DNA from: Pseudomonas sp. P818
Lineage (GTDB): Bacteria > Pseudomonadota > Gammaproteobacteria > Pseudomonadales > Pseudomonadaceae
DNA length: 64,000 nt
Direction: 5' to 3'
Assembly: GCF_000418555.1 (NCBI RefSeq)
Contig: NZ_ATKM01000005.1
Location: 620,001 to 684,000 of the forward strand
The notes under the pieces were generated by a model, which had not been told where the DNA came from, ran no database searches, and worked only from the letters and a program-made list of their open reading frames with translations. Below, one piece after another: positions 14,838-31,047 of the stretch (its first letter is position 1; each line of letters opens with the position of its first letter). The translations under genes and the position numbers were made by a program.

Positions 14838-16031
14838 ATGTTCGAACTAGTAGACAACATTCCACAAAGCGCGGTGATCAAGGTCATCGGTGTCGGTGGT
14901 GGCGGCGGTAACGCGGTCAATCACATGGCTGTCAGCAACATCGAGGGCGTCGAGTTCATCTGCGCCAACACCGATGCGCAGGCGCTGAAGAACATCGGTG
15001 CGCGCACCGTGCTGCAGCTCGGCCCGGGCGTGACCAAGGGCCTGGGTGCCGGCGCCAATCCGGAAGTCGGTCGTCAGGCCGCGCTGGAAGATCGCGAGCG
15101 CATCGCCGAAGTGCTGGCCGGCACCGACATGGTGTTCATCACCACCGGCATGGGTGGTGGCACCGGTACCGGCGCTGCTCCGGTGATCGCCGAGGTGGCC
15201 AAGGAACTGGGCATTCTCACCGTGGCCGTGGTCACCCGTCCGTTCCCGTTCGAGGGCAAGAAGCGCATGGTCATCGCCGATGAAGGCATCCGCGCGCTGG
15301 CCGAGAGCGTCGACTCGCTGATCACCATCCCCAACGAAAAACTGCTGACCATCCTCGGCAAGGACGCCAGCCTGCTGTCCGCCTTCGCCAAGGCTGACGA
15401 CGTGCTGGCCGGCGCCGTGCGCGGTATCTCCGACATCATCAAGCGTCCGGGCATGATCAACGTCGACTTCGCCGACGTGAAGACCGTGATGAGCGAAATG
15501 GGCATGGCGATGATGGGCACTGGCTGCGCCAGCGGTCCGAACCGTGCGCGTGAAGCCACCGAAGCGGCCATCCGCAACCCGCTGCTGGAAGACGTCAACC
15601 TGCAGGGCGCTCGCGGCATCCTGGTGAACATCACTGCCGGCCCGGACCTGTCCCTGGGTGAATACTCCGACGTGGGTAGCATCATCGAGCAGTTCGCCTC
15701 CGAGCACGCCACCGTCAAGGTCGGCACCGTGATCGACGCCGACATGCGCGACGAGCTGCACGTCACCGTGGTCGCCACCGGTCTGGGCGCGCGCATGGAA
15801 AAACCGGTCAAGGTGGTCGACAACACCGTGCAGGTCGCCGTCAGCCAGCCGGTTGTCCAGCAGCCCGCCGCGCAGCCGCGTAGCGAACAGTCGGTCAACT
15901 ACAAGGACTACGAGCGTCCGACCGTGCAGCGTCAGAGCCACAGCGGCGCGGCCACTGCAGCCAAGCTCAATACCCAGGACGATCTGGATTACCTGGATAT
16001 TCCGGCTTTCCTGCGTCGCCAGGCTGATTGA
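14838..16031 (+). CDS. ftsZ: Cell division GTPase FtsZ
   Basis: The tubulin homologue that forms the Z ring; 397 residues. The tubulin signature GGGTGTG lies at residues 106-112, the N-terminal GVGGGGGNAVNHM loop binds GTP, and NVDFADV with GxGxA-like stretches forms the catalytic T7 region. After a variable linker rich in Q, V and P (about residues 320-375), the C-terminal DYLDIPAFLRRQAD is the conserved peptide that binds FtsA, ZipA and MinC. An AAGGAAGGAGAGG stretch gives a strong ribosome-binding site. A 45-base gap separates it from ftsA. Confidence 0.98.
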   Translation: MFELVDNIPQSAVIKVIGVGGGGGNAVNHMAVSNIEGVEFICANTDAQALKNIGARTVLQLGPGVTKGLGAGANPEVGRQAALEDRERIAEVLAGTDMVFITTGMGGGTGTGAAPVIAEVAKELGILTVAVVTRPFPFEGKKRMVIADEGIRALAESVDSLITIPNEKLLTILGKDASLLSAFAKADDVLAGAVRGISDIIKRPGMINVDFADVKTVMSEMGMAMMGTGCASGPNRAREATEAAIRNPLLEDVNLQGARGILVNITAGPDLSLGEYSDVGSIIEQFASEHATVKVGTVIDADMRDELHVTVVATGLGARMEKPVKVVDNTVQVAVSQPVVQQPAAQPRSEQSVNYKDYERPTVQRQSHSGAATAAKLNTQDDLDYLDIPAFLRRQAD

Positions 16032-16083
16032 TGGAATTTATCAGGAGTATATGGGTGATTGGTGTTCAGCAAAGGTCGGTTCT

Positions 16084-16091
16084 GCTATCAT
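16084..16091 (+). promoter_or_regulatory. Possible lpxC promoter (extended -10)
   Basis: The 111-base ftsZ-lpxC gap contains TGCTATCAT, an extended -10 element (TG-N-TATCAT), about 50 bases before the lpxC ATG. No good -35 box stands at standard spacing. This would let lpxC be transcribed apart from the dcw cluster, which is established in relatives; the exact site here is inference. Confidence 0.4.
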
Positions 16092-16124
16092 TCCCGACCA
16101 TTGTTGAAAACAGTTCGCAACTAG

Positions 16125-17054
<930 letters not shown>

Positions 17055-17080
17055 ACCTACTCTCTTTCCAGCGTTATTTG

Positions 17081-17105
17081 AGGCCACCTTCGGGTGGCCT
17101 TTTTT
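17081..17105 (+). terminator. Rho-independent terminator after lpxC
   Basis: An 8-base GC-rich stem (AGGCCACC / GGTGGCCT) with loop TTCG is followed by a run of T. It lies 26 bases after the lpxC stop and marks the end of the dcw transcript. There is no T-run on the other strand, so it does not act for dciA. Confidence 0.93.
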
Positions 17106-17208
17106 ATGCTGTGACGGTTTGGGGAGGGCGCGGCTCAGGAGAATTTATGGCGTCATTTACCTGGCGAGTGCGGCGAAGTGAAGCACGCCGACGAACGGAG
17201 GAAGAGCG

Positions 17209-17664
17209 CTATTGGTCTTTCTGCGTATGACTGGCCAGGCGCTCCAATGCGGCGCGCAGCCTGGGGTCGCTGATGCCTTCGGCGGTTGCCTGGATGCTCT
17301 GTGCGGCGCTATTGGACAAGTAAAGGGTGCGACCGGTTCCGCGATTCTGGCCGCCTTGAGGTTGCACCTTGAACAGGATTTTCGTTAAGGTCGCGAACTC
17401 TTCGAGTGCCTGCAGTTGTCGTTGCAGTCTTCTTTGCTGATAACGCAGGCGTGTTGCCCAGTGGCCATCGGTCACGATCAATAGCAGACAGCCGTCGCGC
17501 CAGGACGCTACATGACAGTGTTCCCGGGCAGCGGGTTGTAGCTGGCTTTCGACAAGACGCTGCAGGTTGGACAGGCGTTGCGCCTGGCCGAACAGCGCTT
17601 TCAGGGGCTTGGCTTCGCGTAGCAGCGTAGCGGGTGCCTTGGCCGGCAAGGGACGAAACGTCAT
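17209..17664 (-). CDS. dciA: DnaB helicase loader DciA (DUF721 family)
   Basis: A protein of 151 residues of the DUF721 family. The N-terminal half (about residues 20-100) is the conserved KH-like domain, with LVESQLQPAAREHCHVASWRDGCLLLIV and a downstream RLRYQQRRL helix. DUF721 proteins between lpxC and secA in Pseudomonas correspond to PA4405, shown by others to be DciA, which loads the replicative helicase DnaB in bacteria lacking DnaC. It is transcribed against lpxC and diverges from the M23 peptidase gene, with 78 bases between starts. Confidence 0.85.
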   Translation of the reverse strand: MTFRPLPAKAPATLLREAKPLKALFGQAQRLSNLQRLVESQLQPAAREHCHVASWRDGCLLLIVTDGHWATRLRYQQRRLQRQLQALEEFATLTKILFKVQPQGGQNRGTGRTLYLSNSAAQSIQATAEGISDPRLRAALERLASHTQKDQ

Positions 17665-17742
17665 GGCAGGAGGCCTTTGGTTGCAGAGCCGTCATGGTAG
17701 CAGAGCGTGCTGCCGGCCTGTGTTCTGCGAAATGGGGAAACC

Positions 17743-18663
17743 ATGCATATCATTCTGCTCAACAGTCGTCACGGTTCGGCGCGAACGATCCATCTAAACC
17801 TGCGCTGGTTGCTGCTGTCGGTTGTCCTGTTGCTGGTCCTGAGCCTTGGTGCCGGTGCCGCGCTGGGGGCCAAGTGGCTGACTGCCGAGCCTGTGGTCGA
17901 CGCCTCGTTGGCCGAAGCGCTCGATCAGCAGCGCGAACAGGTCGGGGCCGTGCGTCAGGACGCCCAGCGTCAGCTCGATGCCTTCGCAGTCCATGTCGCT
18001 GAGTTGCAGGCGCGCCTGACTCGGCTCGATGCCCTGGGCGAGCGCCTGACGGAATTGGCCGAGCTGGACGCTGGCGAGTTCGACTTCTCCCTGGGCGTTG
18101 GCCAGGGCGGTGCAGAAGATGCCCTGGGCGCTTCGGCCTATGCTCCGCCGCCGTTCATGAACGCCCTCGATGAACTGGCGCTGCGTGTCGAAAGCCGCGA
18201 ACAACAGCTGGAAGTGCTGGAGCAACTGCTTGGCGAACGTCGCCTGAGCGAAGCCGAAACGCTCTCCGGGCGCCCGGTTTTGCAAGGTTATGTGTCATCA
18301 CCGTTCGGCCGTCGCGTGCACCCGCTGACCGGTCGCGCCAGTGTGCACAAGGGCATGGACTTCGCTGCCAAGCCCGGTAGCGATGTGGTCTCCGTAGCGG
18401 CGGGTGTGGTGACCTTCTCCGGCAAGAAGAGCGGCTACGGCAATACCGTGGAAATCAGCCACGCCGATGGCTACGTCACGCTCTATGCGCACAACCAGAG
18501 CAACAGCGTGCAGATTGGTGATCTGGTGCAGCGTGGCCAGACCATCGCCAAGGTCGGTCGTACCGGGCGCTCCACCGGTTATCACGTGCACTTCGAAGTG
18601 AGCAAGGATGGCCGTCAGGTCAATCCTGCGCTGTATATCGCGCGTGCCAATGGCGTGGAGTGA
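17743..18663 (+). CDS. M23 family metallopeptidase (LytM domain), inner-membrane anchored
   Basis: A 306-residue protein with one N-terminal membrane segment (about residues 20-45), a periplasmic coiled coil (about 60-125, rich in Q, R and E, and again near 160-180) and a C-terminal LytM domain. HKGMDFAA supplies a histidine and an aspartate and YHVHFEV a histidine for zinc binding, so the peptidase looks catalytically complete. It corresponds to PA4404 by position between dciA and secA. The family either cuts peptidoglycan cross-links or activates amidases. The ATG at 17743 is preferred over an upstream in-frame start because it begins just before the membrane segment. Confidence 0.85.
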   Translation: MHIILLNSRHGSARTIHLNLRWLLLSVVLLLVLSLGAGAALGAKWLTAEPVVDASLAEALDQQREQVGAVRQDAQRQLDAFAVHVAELQARLTRLDALGERLTELAELDAGEFDFSLGVGQGGAEDALGASAYAPPPFMNALDELALRVESREQQLEVLEQLLGERRLSEAETLSGRPVLQGYVSSPFGRRVHPLTGRASVHKGMDFAAKPGSDVVSVAAGVVTFSGKKSGYGNTVEISHADGYVTLYAHNQSNSVQIGDLVQRGQTIAKVGRTGRSTGYHVHFEVSKDGRQVNPALYIARANGVE

Positions 18664-18904
18664 TCATGCCGCGGTCGTGCCGCCCTTGAATTGCCGGCAC
18701 GCGACCCCCATATAACGTTTCACGCCACGCCCCTGGTTCGCCGGGGATGCGTGGCCTGCGCCATCACGCGGCAGCAATGGGCTGACAACGTCACTTTCCT
18801 CCCTGGGTTTTCCGGGTAGAATGCCCCCTTCGCCCGCAGCCATGCAGGCTGCCAGGTCGCGATTTGCGCCGACCTCCATCCATTCGCCGGAAGATCCTGT
18901 CGAT
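18664..18904. other. Intergenic region before secA
   Basis: 241 bases without a credible gene. An imperfect inverted repeat (GGTCGTGCCG at 18673-18682 against CGGCACGCGACC at 18695-18706) directly follows the peptidase stop but lacks a T-run. Near the 3' end TAGAAT at 18817-18822 could be a -10 box for secA, with only a weak -35. I see no SecM-like arrest peptide of the enterobacterial type. Confidence 0.5.
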
Positions 18905-21640
<2,736 letters not shown>

Positions 21641-21668
21641 CCATGGCAGTTGGGCGCTGTTAGGGCGC

Positions 21669-21696
21669 TTGCAGTAAAGAGGGCTTCGGCTATGCT
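21669..21696 (+). promoter_or_regulatory. Candidate sigma70 promoter for argJ
   Basis: TTGCAG (21669-21674) and TATGCT (21691-21696) are separated by 16 bases, about 100 bases ahead of the argJ start. Each matches four of six consensus positions. It would give argJ a transcript separate from secA. No arginine-regulator operator was recognised. Confidence 0.45.
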
Positions 21697-21797
21697 GCCT
21701 GCGCCCTCGCTGACGCCGCGACGGCTGTGCCGCTCGCGGCGTTTTACCATCTTTCAGGCCGCCTGGCGGTCGGCACGTCTTACAAGGAGCTCACCTT

Positions 21798-23015
21798 ATG
21801 GCTGTTGGTCTTGGCCCGCTGTCTACCCTGCACCCGGTTCCTGGTTTCGAGCTGGGCATCGCCTCGGCCGGCATCAAGCGCCCCGGGCGCAAGGATGTTG
21901 TGGTGATGCGTTGCGCCGAAGGCTCGCGCATCGCCGGGGTGACTACCACCAACGCCTTCTGCGCCGCGCCGGTATTGATCACCCGTGAACGCCTGGGTGG
22001 CGAGGTGCGTTACCTGCTGACCAACACCGGCAATGCCAATGCCGGTACCGGCGCCGATGGCCTGGCTCGTGCGCGCCGCGCCTGCGCCCGCCTGGCCGAG
22101 CTGACCGGTGTGGCCGAAAGCGCCGTGCTGCCGTTCTCCACCGGGGTGATCGGCGAACCGCTGCCGGTGGAGAAGATCGAGTCCGCGCTGCAGGCCGCAC
22201 TGGACGATCTCAAGACCGACAACTGGGAAGCAGCCGCCACCGGCATCATGACCACCGACACCCTGCCCAAGGGTGCCAGCCGCCAGTTCCAGCACGATGG
22301 CGTGACCGTCACCGTTACCGGCATCAGCAAGGGCGCCGGCATGATTCGTCCGAACATGGCTACCATGCTCGGCTACATCGCCACCGACGCCAAGGTCGCC
22401 CAGGGCGTGCTGCAGGATCTGGTGCGCGACGCGGCTAACAAGTCGTTCAACCGCATCACCATCGACGGCGACACCTCGACCAACGACTGCTGCATGCTGA
22501 TCGCTACCGGCCAGGCCGCGGTGCCGGAAATCAGCGAGGCTTCCGGCGAGCTGTTCACCAAGCTCAAGCAGGCGGTGTTCGACGTGTTCATGGAAGTGGC
22601 ACAGGCCATCGTGCGTGACGGCGAAGGTGCGACCAAGTTTGTCACCGTCCAGGTCAACGGCGGCGGCACCCATCAGGAGTGCCTGGACGTGGCCTATGCC
22701 GTGGCCCACTCGCCGCTGATCAAGACCGCGCTGTTCGCCTCTGACCCCAACTGGGGGCGTATCCTGGCTGCTGTGGGCTATGCCGGCGTGCCACAGCTGG
22801 ACGTGAGCAAGATCGACGTGTTCCTCGGTGAGGTCTGCATCGCCAGCAAGGGCTGCCGTGCCGCCACCTACACCGAAGAGCAGGGTGCAGCGGTGATGGC
22901 CCGTGAGGAAATCACCATCCGCATCGAGCTGGGTCGTGGCACCTGCAGCGAGACCATCTGGACCACCGACCTGTCCCACGAGTACGTCAAGATCAACGCC
23001 GAATACCGCACCTGA
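21798..23015 (+). CDS. argJ: Bifunctional glutamate N-acetyltransferase / amino-acid acetyltransferase ArgJ
   Basis: A 405-residue enzyme of the arginine pathway. It moves the acetyl group from N-acetylornithine to glutamate, and in many bacteria also makes N-acetylglutamate from acetyl-CoA. The proprotein cuts itself before the nucleophilic threonine in NMATMLG (threonine about residue 189), which yields alpha and beta chains. Further conserved stretches are [19 protein letters not shown] and [14 protein letters not shown] stands at good distance from the ATG. It lies between secA and a GST gene, matching PA4402. Confidence 0.97.
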   Translation: MAVGLGPLSTLHPVPGFELGIASAGIKRPGRKDVVVMRCAEGSRIAGVTTTNAFCAAPVLITRERLGGEVRYLLTNTGNANAGTGADGLARARRACARLAELTGVAESAVLPFSTGVIGEPLPVEKIESALQAALDDLKTDNWEAAATGIMTTDTLPKGASRQFQHDGVTVTVTGISKGAGMIRPNMATMLGYIATDAKVAQGVLQDLVRDAANKSFNRITIDGDTSTNDCCMLIATGQAAVPEISEASGELFTKLKQAVFDVFMEVAQAIVRDGEGATKFVTVQVNGGGTHQECLDVAYAVAHSPLIKTALFASDPNWGRILAAVGYAGVPQLDVSKIDVFLGEVCIASKGCRAATYTEEQGAAVMAREEITIRIELGRGTCSETIWTTDLSHEYVKINAEYRT

Positions 23016-23035
23016 GTAACCTTGGGCTTTGCACT

Positions 23036-23071
23036 ATTCCCGCGCCTCATGCCCCCATGACGCGCGGGAAT
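23036..23071 (+). terminator. Strong hairpin after argJ, terminator-like
   Basis: ATTCCCGCGC pairs exactly with GCGCGGGAAT, and the inner TCATG pairs with CATGA around a CCCC loop, with one C-C mismatch between the two parts. It stands 20 bases after the argJ stop. Only a weak T-rich tail (TTTGCTATT) follows, so it may end transcription poorly or protect the 3' end. Confidence 0.6.
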
Positions 23072-23145
23072 TTGCTATTCGGGATGCGGACTTTTAACGT
23101 CGAGCGACTTATGGCATTTCAGAAACCTTGGCGAGGACAGGCAAG

Positions 23146-23778
23146 ATGGCACTGCAACTGGTGATTGGCGACAAGAACTATTCTTCCTGGTCGTTGCGTG
23201 CGGCACTGGCAGCCGATCTGGCTGGTGCCGATTGCGAAGAGCTACGGGTGCGTCTGTATCAGCCGGACAGCCGGGCGCAGCTGCTGCGCTACTCGCCTAC
23301 CGGCAAGGTGCCGGTTCTGCTGACCGAGCAGGGCGCGGTGTGGGACTCCCTGGCGATTGCCGAGTATCTGGCCGAGTGTTATCCCGAGGCGCAGCTGTGG
23401 CCGCAGGAGCGTCAGGCCCGCGCGCTGGCGCGCAGTATCTGCGCGGAAATGCACAGCGGCTTCACGGCGCTGCGCAGCCATCTGCCCATGGACCTGGCGC
23501 GGGACAAGGCGCTGGCCGAGCTGCCTGACGAGGCGCAGGCCGATATCGACCGCATCTGTGCGATCTGGGCCGGCTGCCGCGAGCGATACGCCAGTAACGG
23601 CAACTACCTGTTCGGCCAGGCCAGCATCGCCGATGCCTTCTACGCACCGGTCGCCGCGCGACTGCGCAGCTATCGCGTGGTGCTACCGACAGCGGCAGCA
23701 GCCTATGTCGAAACCATTTATCGCTGGCCGGCGTTCCAGCGCTGGTATCAGGCGGCATTGCAGGAGGTGAAGGGGTGA
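23146..23778 (+). CDS. Glutathione S-transferase family protein
   Basis: A 210-residue protein with the two-domain GST fold: an N-terminal thioredoxin-like domain (residues 1-80; NYSSWSLRAALA holds the likely catalytic serine, PTGKVPVLL the cis-proline, and DSLAIAEYLAE the glutathione gamma-glutamyl contact) and a C-terminal helical domain (about 90-205). It corresponds to PA4401 by position. Substrate unknown. I chose the ATG at 23146, preceded by AGGACAGG, over a TTG 18 bases upstream. It overlaps the next gene by four bases. Confidence 0.88.
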   Translation: MALQLVIGDKNYSSWSLRAALAADLAGADCEELRVRLYQPDSRAQLLRYSPTGKVPVLLTEQGAVWDSLAIAEYLAECYPEAQLWPQERQARALARSICAEMHSGFTALRSHLPMDLARDKALAELPDEAQADIDRICAIWAGCRERYASNGNYLFGQASIADAFYAPVAARLRSYRVVLPTAAAAYVETIYRWPAFQRWYQAALQEVKG

Positions 23779-24719
23779 AGCGTGTTCATGTCGCCGCAGC
23801 GGTGATTCGTGGTGTCGATGGACGCATCCTCATCGCCAGGCGGCCCGAGGATAGACACCAGGGCGGTCTGTGGGAGTTTCCCGGCGGCAAGGTGGAGGAG
23901 GGCGAGGCCGTGCGTGTCGCCCTCGATCGCGAGCTTGAGGAGGAGCTGGGCATTCGTCCGCAGGCGGCGCGCCCGCTGATCCAGATTCGCCACGACTACC
24001 CGGACAAGCAGGTGCTCCTGGACGTCTGGGAAGTCTCGGCCTTCAGCGGCGAGCCCCACGGCGCGGAGGGCCAGCCGCTGGCCTGGGTCAGCGAGCGGCA
24101 GTTGCTGGAGTATGAATTCCCCGCCGCCAACAAACCCATAGTCGCCGCCGCGCGTCTGCCGGATCGCTACCTGATCACCCCGGATGACCTTGAGCCCAGT
24201 GAACTGCTGGCCGGTATCCGCAGTGCCCTGGCGCAGGGGGTAAGGCTGATTCAGCTGCGCGCGCCGAACATGTTCGACCCGCAGTACCGCGACCTGGCCG
24301 TCGACGTGCAGGGCCTGTGTGCCGGCAAGGCCCAGCTGATGCTCAAGGGCCCGCTGGAGTGGCTGGGAGACTTTCCTGCGGCCGGCTGGCACCTGACCGC
24401 TGAGCAACTGCGCAAGTACGCCGCTGGCGGTCGGCCGTTCCCGGAGCAACGCTGGCTGGCGGCCTCGTGCCACAGTAGCGAGGAACTGGCGCTGGCCGCG
24501 CAGATGGGGGTGGACTTCGTCACCCTGTCGCCGGTTCAGGCGACCGCAACGCATCCCGAGGCACAGCCGCTGGGCTGGGAGGCTGCAGGCGAGATGCTGA
24601 CCTATTTCAACCTGCCGGCCTATCTGCTGGGCGGCGTCGGCCCGGTCGATATCGAACGCGCCTGGCAGGTCGGCGCCCAGGGCGTTGCCGGTATCCGCTC
24701 GTTCTGGCCGGCCCTGTAG
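23775..24719 (+). CDS. Nudix hydrolase fused to a ThiE-like domain
   Basis: A 314-residue two-domain protein. Residues 1-130 are a MutT-type Nudix hydrolase with a full Nudix box (glycine 38 to isoleucine 60, holding RELEEELG). Residues about 135-314 resemble the TIM barrel of thiamine phosphate synthase, with LIQLRAPNM, WHLTAEQLRK, SCHSSEELALA, DFVTLSPVQAT and YLLGGVGPVDI. The known Pseudomonas arrangement is MutT-type (8-oxo-dGTP removal) with a C-terminal ThiE-like part, as PA4400. Whether the second domain is catalytic is unclear: the LGPVFxT-type phosphate loop reads LSPVQAT. GTG start; translationally coupled to the GST gene. Confidence 0.85.
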   Translation: MKRVHVAAAVIRGVDGRILIARRPEDRHQGGLWEFPGGKVEEGEAVRVALDRELEEELGIRPQAARPLIQIRHDYPDKQVLLDVWEVSAFSGEPHGAEGQPLAWVSERQLLEYEFPAANKPIVAAARLPDRYLITPDDLEPSELLAGIRSALAQGVRLIQLRAPNMFDPQYRDLAVDVQGLCAGKAQLMLKGPLEWLGDFPAAGWHLTAEQLRKYAAGGRPFPEQRWLAASCHSSEELALAAQMGVDFVTLSPVQATATHPEAQPLGWEAAGEMLTYFNLPAYLLGGVGPVDIERAWQVGAQGVAGIRSFWPAL

Positions 24720-24734
24720 GCGCGCTCTCCATCA

Positions 24735-24869
24735 TCGCGAATGAATTCGCTCCTACAAAAAAGCGCGCCCTGCACTGAGCGTGCTCGGATGCACGGTCGG
24801 TAGGAGCGGATTTATCCGCGAAGAGCAGACGGCACCGAGCCCGTGATGGTCGAGTGAATTCGCTCCTAC
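24735..24869. repeat. Cluster of three REP elements
   Basis: Three copies of a Pseudomonas-type REP sequence (core GTAGGAGCGnATTnATnCGCGA) stand at 24735-24756 (minus), 24800-24823 (plus) and 24850-24869 (minus). The middle copy has an inner palindrome GCGGAT/ATCCGC. Alternating orientation allows paired hairpins. They fill the space between convergent genes and probably shape the transcript 3' ends. Confidence 0.85.
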
Positions 24870-24884
24870 ACGTCTGGCGCACTT

Positions 24885-25460
24885 CTACGGCTTGTCTGCG
24901 GCCTTCCACAGCACTTCGTCCACGCCCTGGCGTCTGGCTATCAGGCGCGCGGCGACGAACAGCAGGTCGGAAAGACGGTTGACGTAGGCCAGGCCCTCGG
25001 CGCGTAGCGGCTCGACGGCGTTGAGGTGCTGGCAACGGCGCTCGGCACTGCGGGCGAAGCTGCGACAGACATGGGCCTGGGCGATCAGCCTCGAGCCGCC
25101 AGGCAGGATGAAGTTCTCCAGCGGCCCGACCTCCTCGTTCCAGCGGTCGATAACGGCCTCCAGGCGCTCGATTTCCATCGATTGCAACGCCTGATACTCG
25201 GGCATCGCCAGTTCGCCGCCAAGATCGAACAGGCGGTGCTGGCAGGGGCTCAGCACCTCGCTGATCTCCTTGAGACCCGGGCAGGTGATGGCGGCCTCGT
25301 CCAGGTCGGCGAGTAGCAGGCCGAGCTGGCTGTTGAGCGTGTCCAGCTCGCCGATGGCTTCGATGCGCGGATGGTCCTTGCCGACTCGGCGGCCGTCGGC
25401 CAGGCCGGTTTCACCCTTGTCGCCGGTGCGGGTGTAGATTTTCGAAAGGCGAAAGCCCAT
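24885..25460 (-). CDS. Cob(I)alamin adenosyltransferase, PduO type
   Basis: A 191-residue protein of the PduO/MMAB-type ATP:cob(I)alamin adenosyltransferases, which make adenosylcobalamin. The ATP-binding N-terminus YTRTGDKGETGLADGRRV, the GELDTLNSQLG helix, the cobalamin-facing FILPGGS, and RSFARSAERR with its catalytic arginines are all present. It starts three bases after the stop of the sensor kinase and so is probably the last gene of that operon. The function fits PA4399-like genes only by position; I am unsure of the PAO1 number. Confidence 0.9.
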   Translation of the reverse strand: MGFRLSKIYTRTGDKGETGLADGRRVGKDHPRIEAIGELDTLNSQLGLLLADLDEAAITCPGLKEISEVLSPCQHRLFDLGGELAMPEYQALQSMEIERLEAVIDRWNEEVGPLENFILPGGSRLIAQAHVCRSFARSAERRCQHLNAVEPLRAEGLAYVNRLSDLLFVAARLIARRQGVDEVLWKAADKP

Positions 25461-25463
25461 GGC

Positions 25464-27482
<2,019 letters not shown>

Positions 27483-27553
27483 GAGTTTGTCGCTGTGGCG
27501 AATGGAACGGGCAGGTTAGCGCGCCAGGGCGGTCATTGCCACGGCCTGGCGCG

Positions 27554-29424
<1,871 letters not shown>

Positions 29425-29479
29425 GGGGCAGGCTCGCAGGCAGAGAGGAAGGACGCCAAACGGCGTATATCAGTCTGGT

Positions 29480-29485
29480 TATAAT
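29480..29485 (+). promoter_or_regulatory. Candidate -10 box for yajQ
   Basis: A perfect TATAAT stands 78 bases ahead of the yajQ start, in the gap between the divergent response-regulator and yajQ genes. The -35 position is poor, so confidence is modest. Confidence 0.45.
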
Positions 29486-29562
29486 GGGCCCGCCAAAGTT
29501 ATCGTCAAGTCAGGCGCGTTCACTCCGTGAAGAGGATCGCGCCGTCCATCAGGAGCCCTCTC

Positions 29563-30042
29563 ATGCCATCGTTCGACGTCGTGTCCGAACTGGACAAACA
29601 CGAACTGACCAATGCGGTCGACAACGCCATCAAGGAACTCGACCGCCGTTTCGACCTGCGCGGCAAGTGCAGCATCGAGAGCAAGGACAAGGCGCTGACC
29701 TTGACCGCCGAAGCCGAGTTCATGCTCGAGCAGATGCTCGACATCGTGCGCAGCAGCCTGGTCAAGCGCAAGATCGACTGCCAGTGCATGGAAACCAAGG
29801 AACCTTACGCTTCGGGCAAGGTGATGAAGCAGGAAGTCACCTTCCGCGAAGGTATCGACAAGGAGCTGGCGAAGAAGATCGTCGCTCATATCAAGGATGC
29901 CAAGCTCAAGGTGCAGGCCGCCATTCAGGGGGAGCAGGTGCGTGTCACCGGCAAGAAGCGTGATGACCTGCAGGAGGCCATCGCCCTGCTGCGCGGCCAC
30001 GAATTCGGCATGCCGCTGCAGTACAACAATTTCCGCGATTGA
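29563..30042 (+). CDS. yajQ: YajQ family nucleotide-binding protein
   Basis: A 159-residue cytoplasmic protein with the two-ferredoxin-fold architecture of the family: MPSFDVVSE start, [20 protein letters not shown], then [21 protein letters not shown]. Homologues bind cyclic di-GMP (shown in Xanthomonas and P. aeruginosa) and act as transcription co-factors; others bind tRNA or phage proteins. The frame is open 36 bases further upstream but the ATG at 29563 has CAGGAG at good distance and yields the standard start. Corresponds to PA4395. Confidence 0.95.
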   Translation: MPSFDVVSELDKHELTNAVDNAIKELDRRFDLRGKCSIESKDKALTLTAEAEFMLEQMLDIVRSSLVKRKIDCQCMETKEPYASGKVMKQEVTFREGIDKELAKKIVAHIKDAKLKVQAAIQGEQVRVTGKKRDDLQEAIALLRGHEFGMPLQYNNFRD

Positions 30043-30148
30043 ACCTTTGTGGCGCCGAGGCGTCGCAGGCTAGGTTGATAGCATTTTGACCGCCATGGCA
30101 TGCCATGGCGGTTTCGTTTCATGCACAGGAAAACGGGAGCAACCCCTT

Positions 30149-30976
30149 ATGGAGATGAACGTCGACGAACTGGTGAAAATGTCCGAGGCCTGGCTGCCGG
30201 TGGTGCTGGAATACAGCGGCAAGCTGACGTTGGCGGTGATCACTCTGCTGATCGGCTGGTGGCTGATCGGTCGGCTGACCGCCAGCATCGGTCGTCTGCT
30301 CGAGGCGCGGCGTGTGGATCGGGCGCTGAGCAGTTTCATCGGCAGCCTGGTCAGCATCGTGCTGCGCATTCTGCTGCTGATCAGCGTGGCTTCGATGATC
30401 GGTGTGGAGACCACTTCGTTCATCGCCATGATCGGTGCGGCGGGTCTGGCCATCGGCCTGGCGCTGCAGGGTAGCCTGGCCAATTTCGCTGGCGGCGTGC
30501 TGATCATGCTGTTTCGTCCGTTCCGTGCCGGCGACTGGATCGAGGCGCAGGGCGTATCCGGTAGCGTCGACAGCATCCAGATCTTCCACACCACGCTCAA
30601 GACCGGCGACAACAAGGTGGTGATCGTGCCCAATGGCGCGCTCTCCAACGGCCATATCACCAATTTCTCGCGCGAGCCGCGCCGGCGCGCCGACATCAAT
30701 ATCGGTATCGATTATTCCAGCGATATCAAGCGCGCCCGTGAGGTGCTGCTGGAAATTGCGCAGGACCCGCGCGTACACCTCGAGCCTGCACCTGTGGTGT
30801 TCGTAACTGGCCTGGGTGACAGTGCGGTGAATCTGTCGCTGCGCGTGTGGGTGGCGACCAGCGACTTCTGGCCGGTGACCTTTGCCTTCACCGAACTGGC
30901 CAAGGAGCGCCTGACCGAGGCCGGCATCGGCATCCCGTTCCCGCAACGGGTGGTGCATCTGGCCAAGGCCGAGTAA
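30149..30976 (+). CDS. Small-conductance mechanosensitive channel, MscS family
   Basis: A 275-residue channel of about E. coli MscS size. Three membrane segments occupy about residues 18-120. The pore-lining third helix is rich in glycine and alanine: GAAGLAIGLALQGSLANFAGG, then the MLFRPFRAGDWI entry to the beta domain. The C-terminal cytoplasmic vestibule ends at FPQRVVHL. It opens on membrane tension to release solutes during osmotic downshock. Corresponds to PA4394. Two ATGs (30149, 30155) are close together; the first is used here. Confidence 0.93.
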   Translation: MEMNVDELVKMSEAWLPVVLEYSGKLTLAVITLLIGWWLIGRLTASIGRLLEARRVDRALSSFIGSLVSIVLRILLLISVASMIGVETTSFIAMIGAAGLAIGLALQGSLANFAGGVLIMLFRPFRAGDWIEAQGVSGSVDSIQIFHTTLKTGDNKVVIVPNGALSNGHITNFSREPRRRADINIGIDYSSDIKRAREVLLEIAQDPRVHLEPAPVVFVTGLGDSAVNLSLRVWVATSDFWPVTFAFTELAKERLTEAGIGIPFPQRVVHLAKAE

Positions 30977-30986
30977 GGCGTGACGC

Positions 30987-31006
30987 AATGAAAAGCCCCG
31001 GTCGAA
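30987..31006 (+). repeat. 20-base direct repeat, left copy
   Basis: AATGAAAAGCCCCGGTCGAA, identical to 31182-31201. The right copy is half of a complete terminator hairpin, whereas this copy lacks its partner arm. The two copies bracket a miniature inverted-repeat element. Confidence 0.85.
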
Positions 31007-31047
31007 TCGAAATGCTGTTCACATAAGAAACGGTGGAGCGCGATCAG

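Noticed and set aside
18664..18904. A SecM-like regulatory peptide before secA.
   Set aside because: No open frame with a signal peptide and arrest motif on the plus strand; pseudomonads are not known to me to have SecM.
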